From contig CM077597.1 in NCBI GenBank assembly GCA_039654915.1, positions 62,152,001-62,216,000 of the forward strand: a stretch of 64,000 nucleotides of DNA, given 5' to 3'. Origin of the DNA: Aquilaria yunnanensis (lineage: Eukaryota; Streptophyta; Magnoliopsida; Malvales; Thymelaeaceae). Position 1 is the stretch's first letter; each line of letters opens with the position of its first letter. Below are positions 45,358 to 55,900 of the stretch, in pieces. A program made the translations under genes and the position numbers. The notes beneath the pieces were generated by a model. That model did no database searches. It had not been told where the DNA came from and was given only the letters and a program-made list of their open reading frames with translations.

Positions 45358-45875
45358 GCCGAAGTTCTTCCCTGAGGTAGTTCTCGGGGTTCTGTCTTGG
45401 CCTTTCGGAGAACGAGATCTCCTTTTGGCGTTCGGCACAATTTTGCGCTGACGGCCACCTTTTACGGAGAAAACACTTCTCCTGAGCTCGTTCATGCTTC
45501 GGGGAGTGGCTCGAGTTTGGTTCCCCAATACAAGGCTATTTCTTCCTTTACCGAGCATCCCTCCCGAGCTCATTCTTCCCTTTATGTTTGGCTAACCGGT
45601 CGATTTCAGTCGTCCAACCGAGAAGCGAGGTCCTGTTTCCTGGTGGCCAAAGTTCTCCCCTGAGGTAGTTCTCGGGGTTCTGTCTTGTCCTTTCGGAGAA
45701 CGAGATCTCCTTTTGGCGTTCGGCGCAATTTTGCGCTCACGGCCACCTTTTACGGAGAAAACACTTCTCCTGAGCTCGTTCATGCTTCGGGGAGTGGCTC
45801 GAGTTTGGTTCCCCAATACGAGGCTATTTCTTCCTTTACCGAGCATTCCTCCCGAGCTCGTTCTTCCTTCCACCG
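45358..45875 (-). repeat. E3: 288-bp tandem duplication derived from the end of pol
   Basis: CTGAGGTAGTTCTCGGGGTT occurs at 45372 and 45660, and about 220 bp after each are nearly the same. On the minus strand the units resemble the final part of pol (the KKGDLVLRKADFAP region of E1/E2), so pol scraps were duplicated inside this defective element. Confidence 0.75.
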
Positions 45876-47495
45876 AATACTTGTGCTTCACTCGGTAGCT
45901 GTATTGCTCCAAGTGGGCATTGGTCTTTGCAGGCGAGTAAGGAAGGTTTTTTCTCCCGGTGGTTTTTCGGGAAGTTTGTCTGATTATTCCCACAAGGAAT
46001 TTTCTCGGCCATTCTGGACCTTCTCCCCTTTGCTTCTCCCAATTTTTTCGTAGTCCCTCGTGTACAATTCTATTTGGGGGCTCCACTTGCTTGTTACTTC
46101 AGAACTAAGCTGGTGGACCGAAATGTCATTCCACTCCGGGGCTAATGGCGAACTTTTTTGGCCTCCTTCGTCTAAGGACTGAAGCTATTATGCTACTGGC
46201 AATAATATGCCATCTTCATGCGTCATATTCCTTTAAGCAGGCTTTTGTATACCTTTTGCCTGCTTAATCAGTAGGGGTTCTGTCTTATCTCACGAAACGG
46301 AGTAGTTTACTGCTTTCTCATAGCGTATACTTTAGGCGTTGTTGGCAGTGGACCATATTTTTCCTTTTTTGTAGAGGGTTGAGGGCAGTCTCTCAGGGTT
46401 ACCCACTCCGATGGGAGTCTTTCGGGTATTTTATTCCGAAGGCAGTCTTTCGGGTGCTGGTGCATTTTCGGCCATTCTCGTCCTTTTTTGGACGCATTTT
46501 TGCTCGCACCTCTTTTTTGTGCGCTATTCTGCTCCTCTTTCTGCCGCTGCCTTTCTATAGCGGGCCTGAGCTTCCCTACCGATATCCTTCCTCTTCAATC
46601 AAGGAAGACTGTTTGGAACATTTTCTATACTTTTTTCCATTTCATGAAGATTTTTTAGGCTTCCTGGGAGATGCCACTTTGCGGGGCATTTTTTGCATTC
46701 TTCACCACTTCGTGAGGGTTTTTCGGGACTCATGGGAGATGCCTTTTTGTGGGGTTCTTCCTTCCCTTGTCCTATGTTTCCATTCCTAGCCAATGTCGAG
46801 CTTGGGTGGTCCAACACTTCATTAACCGAATATGCTAACTCAGGTGACTTCCCTATCCTCGGGCCTCCGAGGTACCGTTCCCGCGCCGCATTGTTTTTGC
46901 GCCTGGGATTTCTTCGGCTGGGGGTTCCTTCTTTTAGATTTCATCTATATTCGGTCCTCGTTGGATTGTACTTTTTCTATTTCTGGAATTTCGGCAATAG
47001 TCTGCTAGCGCCTGGGGTTATATTGCCCTTCCGGGCTCGTGCGCGATGTAATATCTTTGGTGTTTGGTGCACTTGCCCGATTACCTTATTCCCCCTGACG
47101 TCGCGCGGGCGCGGCTCATTTTTGGACGATAGTAATGTGTCCGTTGGAGTAGGATCATAGCCTTTTGCCTCTTTCATATCAAAGCGTAGGCGTCTTTTCA
47201 GGGTAGTGGATTCGGTGTTGTTGCCGGGGGAGCAACAACCTTTCTTTGGCCCGAACTCTTTCAACGGGAAGGTTTGGATAGCACCGACCCTGCTTTTTCC
47301 CGTCCATCATGTTCCGCAGGGAAGCTCACCCTTTGGGTACTCATCCCACTACTCTTTGTTTCTACCCCTGAACTCTTGGTCACCACTACTTATTTCGTCG
47401 AAAGGATTGAGAGAGGAGACTGTGGCTCGAATTTGCACACGACCATCTTCGGTCTACCCGCTGCACTTACTTCGACCACGGCGATGCATGGGAAA
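45876..47495 (-). other. E3: degenerate internal region with pol scraps
   Basis: No open frame of the lineage survives. A short minus-strand match to the linker after the second RNase H (VLDHPSSTLA, near 46820; compare VLDHPSISVL in E2) is recognisable. The rest cannot be assigned. Confidence 0.5.
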
Positions 47496-47726
47496 CTATG
47501 CAGGAAAACCACGGCGATATCCAGAGGAGGAATCATCCTCGGGACGGGAAGTCCCTGCCCTTAATTGTTCGGCCGCCGGGTGAATTTCCGGCGCGGACAG
47601 GGGCCTCAGGGAGCCTTTGTCCTTAGAACGCCGAGTTTTCAACCACAGCTGCCTCGAAAAGTTCCCACAGACGGCGCCAAATGATGGCTTTGGGTGGCCA
47701 TCATAGAGGTTCCCGCCATGGTCCAC
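47496..47726 (-). pseudogene. E3: gag N-terminal remnant starting inside the LTR
   Basis: A minus-strand ATG at 47726 in the 5' LTR opens a frame that reads through the LTR end and PBS and reaches KTRRSKDKGSLRPLSAPEIH. This corresponds to ETRRSKDKG...SSAPEIQ in E1/E2 Gag. It stops at 47496; the Gag core is gone. Confidence 0.65.
47662..47679 (-). promoter_or_regulatory. E3: primer-binding site
   Basis: TGGCGCCGTCTGTGGGAA on the minus strand, identical to E1 and E2 and 2 bp inside the LTR. Confidence 0.75.
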
Positions 47727-48582
47727 GGCGGGAGTAACAGGGACCTCCTGAGGAGTGTTACGCGGGGCCGTCCGGTGATGGATAGCAGTAGCCGAGAAAG
47801 CTTTCCGGTGCTGGAAAGAGCTTGAAACGGGGATGTCCCTAAGTAGTCATCACCTGAAAGGCGCAGAAAACAGGGGTTAGGAGGTCCCCGGAGTGGTTTT
47901 CTGGGGAGGAGCCTCCGACGCCCAAGTCAGTGCCTCTAAATGGTGACAAAGAGTAAGCACAAAATAGACTTGCTGGGAGCGTTTATCTGATATGCTCAGA
48001 AGGGAAAGAATCTCACCGGAGGCATTTTTCGGGCAAGTCTGGAGGAGAAAAAAGGGGGGGGGGGGGAGCTAGCCCTCGGAGCCCCAAAAAACTCCCCTAC
48101 TATAAATAGGAGAAAATGAGCCCCTCGGATTGTGACACGTGTATGGACGGATGCCACCCGTACCTCTGACTCGAAGAGTGGCCAGCTGCCTGCAGGCTTT
48201 CTCGGGCAGTGGCTTATCGAGAAGTGTGTCGCAGCGTGTTAGAGTGCAAACTGCAGTGGCCTGTCAGAGTGCTTGAGGTCGACGTCTAGTGCGTACGGGC
48301 GAATATGTCAGAGACTCCTTCGTGGCACCCATTGCTCCTCCAAGGTCCCTTCGGCCGACGTTATATTTTAGGGGGAACGAACAAGGACCATTCCCCGCGG
48401 TGATACTGTTTCTTCGGGGTGTTCTTATTCTTCCAAAGTCAGTTCATTCGTCTTCTGATGGAGAGGCGATATGGTAATTTCCCGAGGTTGGTACGATGGG
48501 GATTCTGAGGTCGTATACCTCATGTGTTTGGCTCCCTCTTTCTCCGAAGTCAATGGATAGGGCGATAGCACTTCGGCTATCA
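47682..48582 (-). mobile_element. E3: 5' LTR (901 bp)
   Basis: Collinear with 41460-42359. Differences cluster in the first 100 bp; the G run near 48053 differs in length. It ends GGCTATCA before the duplicated GTTGG. 48583-48630 to its right is the remaining X'' arm. Confidence 0.85.
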
Positions 48583-48630
48583 GTTGGTATGTGTAGTAAA
48601 CTCACATAAATGTTGATTTTGTATGCTTTG

Positions 48631-49117
48631 TGATAGCCGAAGGGCTATCTCCCCCGAGACTTTCTGATCAACTAACCTGGTGCCTCCCTCGGTGGAAACC
48701 TAGCCTCGACCTCGAGGCATTTTCCACACCACCCTTGGCAAGTAACATGACCAACTTTGGGAATGCGTCTCTTCACCACCCTCAGATTTGCGAAGCTACC
48801 GACCTCAAAAAAGTAGATCCACCATACTCGACAGATGAAAAAATCTCCCAAAGGTGACCCACTCTTTCGAAGGTCCTTTCTGATAACCTTCACGGGGAAA
48901 ATCTTTGCCCGAAGGGGTCTTACGAAGACACGAAAAAAATGGTTAAGCACCCTCTTACCAAGAGACCTCGCGCATGCCCCTACCATCTGCCCAGAACAGC
49001 CTACAACCAGCTGGAGATACCTGCCTCTGAAGGTACAGATCAAATCTGACCAAACACATGTCATGATCTGGACAGGCTATGTCAAATGGCCTTCTCCCTC
49101 CACCCTCCTATAAATAC
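48631..49117 (+). mobile_element. E4: 5' part of an LTR
   Basis: Starts TGATAGCCGAAGGGCTATC, inserted in the X'' arm, and contains a CCTCCTATAAATAC TATA box at about 49104-49117, where the next LTR begins. The remainder must lie right of E5, outside the window. Confidence 0.65.
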
Positions 49118-50161
49118 TGATAGCCGAAGTGCTATCGCCCCGACCACCTACCGACCATGGGAAAGAGGGAGCCAGACACCTATGACCTCGGAAAGCACTC
49201 CGGAGTGAACGAAGTCATAGACCTGAAGCGCACGACCTCGGTAGCTCCCCAAATTCCAACTTCGGGAGCCAGCGTAGCGCCTCCCTGGGGAGGGCGACCG
49301 AACCAGCTTCGGGGGAGAAAGACCAACCAGCCCCTGCGGGAGAAAGCCCCTCGCAGACGTAGACACCGAAGTTCCAGCTCGACTCCGAGAAAGGGTCCCT
49401 CACCCCGAAGTGAGACATCAACGAAAGGGACCTCGGTTGTACGGCAAAAGCCATCAAGGAGTCTCTGACACTCCACTCATATACGTCTCCGACACGCCAC
49501 CCCCAGGCACGCTCTAACATGGCATCGCAGCATACGTACTGTCATATAGGGCCACACCTACCATGGCTCGTGGACCGAGGAGCCAGCAGGTGGCTAGGGG
49601 CCCCCACACCCAAAAATATGAACACCATCCGTCCATACACATGCCACAATCTGAAGGGATCAATCCCTCCCTTATATACCAGGGAAATGGTCACAAACAG
49701 GGGTACTCCCCTAGAGAGAGAGAGAAAAAAAGAGGACAGAGAGGCCGAAAAATAGAGGACGCACTCTTCCCTCTTCCTGAGTACTCTCCCTTCACCCCTC
49801 AGAAAGACACACCAGGCAAGAGTCCCTTGTGCTTATTACTATGTCTCCTTCTCTCCAAAAGCACTGACTTGGGCGACAGAGGTTCCCCCCGGAATACCAC
49901 CCCGGGGGCCTCATAACCCCTGTTTTTTGAGTGTTTCAGCCAGGTCTCCTTGAAAAATCGCTGCTCCGGGCTCTCCCTCGTACCAGAGGTCCTTCCCGTC
50001 ATCACCCTGTCATGGGACCAGGAAGCTGCCGGCCATGACTTAAGGTGATCCACCCAGGACACCAGCCTTCCTTCTGGACTAGCCTGCACCTCTAGGACCC
50101 CTTGCTGCCCTCGCCACTGCACACAGTGGAGATGCTGGCTCCGCACCACCGGACCGCATCA
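49118..50161 (+). mobile_element. E5: 5' LTR (1,044 bp)
   Basis: Starts TGATAGCCGAAGTGCTATC and ends CCGCATCA. It has a TATA box CCCTTATATACC near 49668-49679 and the GACTTGGGCG...CCCCGGGGGCCTC hairpin block near 49864-49910. It is the longest LTR in the window. Minus-strand frames across it are shadows. Confidence 0.75.
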
Positions 50162-50163
50162 GA

Positions 50164-50181
50164 TGGCATCATTTGTGGGAA
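50164..50181 (+). promoter_or_regulatory. E5: primer-binding site (mutated)
   Basis: TGGCATCATTTGTGGGAA, 2 bp inside the LTR. It differs from TGGCGCCGTCTGTGGGAA at four positions, all compatible with C-to-T/G-to-A change. Confidence 0.7.
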
Positions 50182-52121
50182 ACACACCCAGGTTGCCGAA
50201 GTTGAAGCTCGGCGTTCTAAGGAGAAGGGACTCCCGAGGTCCCCTTACGCGGTAGAGATTCAACGGGCAACCGAATAATGGCAGTAGGGACTTCCTTGAC
50301 CGAGGGCGAGCGCCCTCTGACTATTACTATAAGTTAGTCTATGCGAATTCCCACGCCCTGTCATGGTTGAAATGATGCGGCAGTTAAGCCGAAGATGGCC
50401 GCAGCAAAATTCGGGCCGAATGCCTCCTCGTCAGTCCTCGTTAGGATGTGAGTCCCATATCAATCCACAGGAATTTGGGAAATGGAGATCAACGAGATGA
50501 GTCCTCGGCGGGAAGCATGCTCCCCTGAGTATGACCTACGGGAAAAGCAGGGTCGAGATGACCCAGACCTCCCTGCCGAAAGAGTTCTGCACCTGAGGAA
50601 AAAATCGCTATCTCCTCGGCAACGAAGTCAAAACCCATTGCCCCGAAGAGGTCGTCTACAACTTGACTTGCGGACAGAAGGCGCCGACTCTACTTCCCAG
50701 GACACGACCACTGTTCGAAGTGACCCGCCTCCTCGCAACGCCGCAAAAAAGAGTAGAGCATTCGGAAAGACTATCAAAATAGTGCATTGAACTCAAAGAG
50801 TACTACATCGCGTATGAGCCAATAGGGCAGTAAGCGCCCAGATACTGGCAGACTAGATCACCAAAATCCCAGAAGTAGGGACGACTGAAACCAACAAGGG
50901 AGACAGAGCGAAGGTAGCTCCAGAGTGGAAACTCCTTGTCAGTGGAACCCCAAGCGCAGAACATTAGGGCGCTAGGATACCCCCTCGGGGGCTCGAAGGA
51001 AAGGAGGCCACCAAGACGATCAAATTTGATTACCAAAAGCGTTGGGCCATCCGAGCTTGGGAACGCTAGGTATAGTAACCTCGCAAAAAAGGCGGAAAGA
51101 TCCTACAAAGAGGAATCTCGCAACCAAAGAGTCCCGAAAATCCCCATGAAGAGGCAGAAAGTGCAAAGACGTTCCGGACGATATTTCCTGATTAAGGAAA
51201 AACTATGCAGGCAAAGGTACGCAACTCCGTTATAAAAGTATATATATCAGTAAAAAGGGTGCAGGACAATTTGTCCAAGAGGTGTGAAAATGGCCAGGGA
51301 CACCCCAGCACCCGAAGACTGCCTTCGGAGCGAATAACCTCGGAAAGATTGCACCGAGCCGCTCCAGACAGCACCCGAAGATGTGAAGTTCTATGTGATA
51401 GCAGAGGACTACTTCACTGAGTGGGGTAAGGCAGAACTCCTAGCAACCATGCTGGCAAAAGGTGCACAAAAAGTTCGTCTGGAAGAACATAGTATGCTGA
51501 TTTGGCATACTGATGGTGACACCGGCCAGTAATGATTTCCAGTCCTTGGATAGAGGATTTCAAGAATCTGTCACCGACTTCGGAATAAAAAGGCACTTCA
51601 GCCCACTAGCTCAGCCCTCGAGCAACAGACAAGTAGAGGTAGCCAAAAGAGGGACTATAAGAGATGCAAAGGGAAAATGGCCAGGAGAACTTCCTACTGT
51701 ACTAAGGAGTTATTAGACAACTCCCCGAGGGGCCAACGAGGAGACACCTTTCTCACTTATCTCCAGTGCAGAAGCCACTATCCATGTGAAGTAGTTCGGC
51801 CATCATACAGATGTTTGACGATAGAGGAAATGACCTCGAGTTGAGAACTAACCTCGACTTAGTTGTCAAACGCTGAGAAAAGGTCGAGCTCGAAAGCAGG
51901 CCTTTTCGGCAAAAGGTGGCTATAAGTGCAAACCTACATGATAGGCCAAAAGGAATAAGGAAAAGGAGACCTCGCCCCTGAAAGGCCGAATTAGAACCCC
52001 GAAAGCCGTCCTATGGGGTACTTCGGCTAAACGGGAAAGGACCTTATTTGGTCCTAAACGAGGTCCAAAAGGGAGTATACAAGCTTGGCAACACCGAAGA
52101 AGGAAAACTGAAAAATACAAG
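50182..52121 (+). pseudogene. E5: collapsed gag-pol (gag start fused to RNase H and integrase)
   Basis: Gag N-terminal homology (ARRSKEKGLPRS-like) runs to about 50750. It is then followed directly by sequence matching the end of RNase H1 and the second RNase H (PEWKLLVSGTPSAEH near 50920). Central gag, protease and RT are therefore deleted. Integrase pieces follow (DVKFYVIAEDYF near 51380; GIKRHFSPLAQPSSN near 51590) with many stops. It ends at the E2 target site ACAAG (52117-52121). Confidence 0.8.
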
Positions 52122-52676
52122 TGATAGCCAAAGGCTATCGCCTCAATCTGGCCGAATACCCTGCCACAACAACGGCCAGAAGAACTGGTGCTTCCCGGGA
52201 ATAGGTGGAATCATGCACCTCGGGAGATAGCCTGAGAGCTCCGAGCCTCGGCACGCCAGTAAAACTTGAGGACTCCATTCGCCCCCCAAGGTTGTGAACA
52301 ACGCGCCTTCGGAAAAGTGGCACCAGACATTGCTGCCCGAATATGATATCCCCGAAGGCGGAACCCCCTGGAACTGGGAACCCCCGAACTGAGGGTAGGC
52401 TTCCCGAAGAGGCTCTGTCCGAACTAGAGGACGACCTCGCCCAGGGACCTCGGGAGTACGGCAGGCGCATTTAAGGAAGCATTTAAGGAAGCCTCTGACA
52501 CGTCCCACCACAGACGTAAAAAGTCGCCCTGACGCGCAGACGCCATCAGAATCATATCATGGCCCGTCTCAGCACAAGGCTCGAGGCCATCTAGTTACCA
52601 ACTATCTGTCCCCTACGCCCAGACGTTCAGGAGCATCCGACCGCACACGTGTCATGATCTGAACGGGCTAGGTATT

Positions 52677-52690
52677 CCTATATATACAGG
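52677..52690 (+). promoter_or_regulatory. E2: LTR TATA box
   Basis: CCTATATATACAGG; transcription would start about 30 bp downstream. No ATG occurs between there and 52957, which makes that ATG the first in the RNA. Confidence 0.7.
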
Positions 52691-52828
52691 AAATAAATAC
52701 TTGACAGGAGGTTGGTAGGCCGGAGATACAGCTCTCACACCCTGAGAAAATACCAGGCGAGACTTTTCTGCCTTTCTCTTTGAGCTAGTGACTTTCTCCT
52801 TCTTCCGGTCACCACTGACTTGGGCGTC

Positions 52829-52866
52829 GGAGGCTCCCCCCCCGGAAAAACACTCCGGGGACCTCC
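52829..52866 (+). promoter_or_regulatory. E2: conserved GC-rich hairpin in R/U5
   Basis: Arms GGAGG/CCTCC and CCCCGGA/TCCGGGG enclose an A-rich loop. The same structure is in E1 (27894-27931) and E3, and in E5 with a changed sequence but retained pairing. A role in RNA dimerisation, packaging or 3'-end formation is possible but unproven. Confidence 0.6.
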
Positions 52867-52956
52867 TAACCCTGTTTACCAGCTTTTCAGGTACTCTCCT
52901 TGGGGCGATCCACCTTCCAGGCGTTCTTCCTCCTAGAAGTCTCCTCAACAGTCATC

Positions 52957-55900
52957 ATGACTCAAAACGATGAGGCCCTAGGCCATCATTTGGCGCCGTC
53001 TGTGGGAACCCGCTCGCAGATTGCCGTCGTTGAGACTCGGCGTTCTAAGGACAAGGGACTCCCAAGGTCCTCGTCCGCGCCTGAGATACAACCGGCTGCT
53101 GAGCAGACACTCCTAGAGACTTCTACGCCAGAGGAGGACCGCCCTCTGGTAATCACCATGAGCTTCTTGAGGGACTTTCAGCGCTCGGTCGTTGCTGAAA
53201 TGACTCAGCAGATCGACCGAAGATGGCCACAGCAGTCACAGGCCCAGAAACCCTCCTCATCAACACGCCCTCGGGAGAGGAGCCCCAAGTCTACACACCG
53301 CAGTTCAGAAAGTGGAGATCCTCGCGGAGAATCATCCACAGAAGATATAGCCCTCGGGAAACGGCCTGTGGGACAAACCGGGTCCAAGCGACCGAGAGTC
53401 TCACAGCGAAGCAGTTCGTCGCCCGAGGCGAGGGCCCTGACCCCTCCGCGCCGAACTCGCTCCCCGAAAAGGCGCCGTCGATCTCCCTCCCGCGAAAATG
53501 GTCCTAGCGCCACTGCGCTTATGGAAAGGATATTGGCACGGCTGGACAGAGTGGAAAAGCAAGTGACCAGAAAACCCGTTTGGGACAGGCTGTCGGGGGC
53601 ATTATGCGAAGATGGCTCCCCGTTTATTCACACCGTCGTTGAGGCAGCTATGCCAGGCGACTTCAGAGTGCCTAGGCTGGAGATCTATGATGGCCGGACT
53701 GATCCACAGGCCCATCTGACGAAGTACAGGCGGAGCATGATAATGCACGGAGCTGATGACGCTACCATGTGCAAATGCTTTGAAGTCACCCTCACGGGCC
53801 CAGCAACAGCATGGTACAATTCGTTGCCCCCAGGGACTATCGCTGAGTTTCAGGAGTTGTCCACAGCCTTTACCCAGCAGTTCATTGGGAGCAGGCCGAC
53901 GGCCAAAATGCCTGTACAGATGTTCGACATAGAGCAGAGAAACGGAGAGACGATCCGAGACTATGTCGAGCGATTCAACAGGGAAGCACTCAGCGTCCCG
54001 GACTTCCGGCCCGAAATCCGCATCCTCGCTATGACACGGGGCCTTCGGCGTGACTCACAGCTGTTCTACGAGTTCTCAAAGGACCCCCCGGAGACCCTCG
54101 GAGAATTTTACCGAAGGGCAGAGCAGCACATGACAGCCGAGGAATTGAGGATGGCGGGGCCGAAGTCTGATCATCACCGCGCCGAAGGGTCCAGCCAGCA
54201 AGCTCGGCATCTTTCTGAACATACAGGTCGACCACGGCGAATGCGAGGAAAGAAACCTCAAAGTTTAACACCCTTGAGCACGACACGGACCAACATTCTC
54301 ATGGCGCTGGAAAGGCAAGGGACGCAGATTCGGCGGCCAAAGGCCATGGCCGCCGATAATAAGAAGAATGCCAAGAAGTTCTGCCAGTTTCATCGCGACC
54401 ACGGTCATGACACCGAAGACTGCTTCCAGCTGAAGAAGTACATAGAGTCGCTGATCAAACAGGGCCAACTTCGCAAGTACCTGCGGATGCCCTCCCCAAA
54501 AGGCAGAAAAGAGGAGGAAGAGAGGGCCGAAAACGAGGACTATGACTCCGACAGGCGGAGAAACAGAAGTCCAAAAAGTTGCCTTCCACCTCCAGTAGGG
54601 GTCATCCAAACCATCACCACGGGGCTCCCATCCTCGGAAAGAAAGCGGAAGGCCAGAGAAATTGCGGTTATGGAGTATCAAAGTCCATCAAAGAAATTGG
54701 CTCGCAAAGATGGCTCTACTGTTGTCTTCCCCCACGACGACCCGCTGCTGATAATGGCGAGAATAGGGAACTGGGACGTCAAGAGAGTGTTGCTTGATGA
54801 TGGCTCAAACGCTGACGTCCTATTCTCGCACTTACTGCCGAGCTTGGACATCTCCAGCAGCGAGCTGAAACCTGTCACCACGCCCACCTTCGGCATTGGG
54901 CCATCCGAACTACCCGTCCTCGGATGGATCGACCTCCCTTTGATGATAAAAGGCACTTCGGTAGACGGAGCAGCTGAGTTGTACGCGTCCACAATGGCAA
55001 GATTCATCGTCATGGATGTCCCGTCTTCGTACAACGCCATCCTTGGAAGGCAGACTCAGGGGAACCTGCACATTCGCCCCGATGTGAAGTACTTGACTGT
55101 CACATTCGCCACCAAGGATGGAGATGCAGAGGTCTTCATCGACCAAGCCGAGGTAAGAAAGGTGTTTGTAAAAACACGAAAGGCTCCGGCAAACAGCTCT
55201 ACACAAACGGTGGAGGCAAAGGCGCAGGAGAAAGGCAAAGAAGGAGATCCCGCAGAAGCAGAAACGGAAGCAGTAGATCTTGTCCCAGGACAATCTACCC
55301 GAATAGGGAAGAGCTTGGCCAAAGGTGATAAGGAAAATCTTGTATCCTTTCTGCTAAAAAATAAAGATCTGTTTGCCTACTCGCCGAAAGACATGCCAGG
55401 AGTGAACCCTGGCATAATACAGCACAGCCTCAAAGTAAGCCCGGAAGCAAAACCTATCAGGCAAAAGAAACGAAGCATCTCAGCCCACAAAAGCAACTTC
55501 GTGAAAACCGAAGTCCAGCGCCTATTGGATGCTGAAGTTATCAGGGAGGTAAAATACCCCGAATGGTTAAGCAACGTGGTCATTGCCACAAAAGAAGGTA
55601 GCAGCAAACTCCGGATGTGCATTGATTTCAGAAACTTGAACGATGCTTGCCCGAAAGACTCATTTCCCCTCCCGCCAATAGATCAACTGGTAGATTCAAC
55701 GGCCGAATACGGGCTCCTGAGCTTCCTAGATGCCTTCAGCGGCTACCATCAGATAAGGATGGACCCCGAAGATGAAGAGAAAACTGCCTTCATCACCGAG
55801 GGAGGAACGTACTGCTATATCAGAATGCCCTTCGGGCTGAAAAATGCAGGAGCCACCTACCAGAGACTGATGAACAAGGTCTTTAAAGACCAAATGGGGA

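Larger units (their letters stand above)
41460..48582 (-). mobile_element. E3: Tat element depleted of gag-pol, 7,123 bp
   Basis: LTRs at 41460-42359 and 47682-48582 are flanked by GTTGG (41455-41459 and 48583-48587). The PBS is identical to that of E1/E2. The internal 5.3 kb keeps antisense-gene exons 2-4 and only scraps of gag and pol. LTRs differ by roughly 4% by eye, far less decay than the near-absent coding region would imply. This suggests it moved in a defective form using proteins from relatives. Confidence 0.85.
52122..52988 (+). mobile_element. E2: 5' LTR (867 bp)
   Basis: TGATAGCC to GGCCATCA. A 7-bp perfect palindrome GATAGCCAAAGGCTATC (52123-52139) stands at its very start. A short tandem duplication GCATTTAAGGAA lies near 52468-52492. 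The only long frames on the minus strand across it are shadows. Confidence 0.95.
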
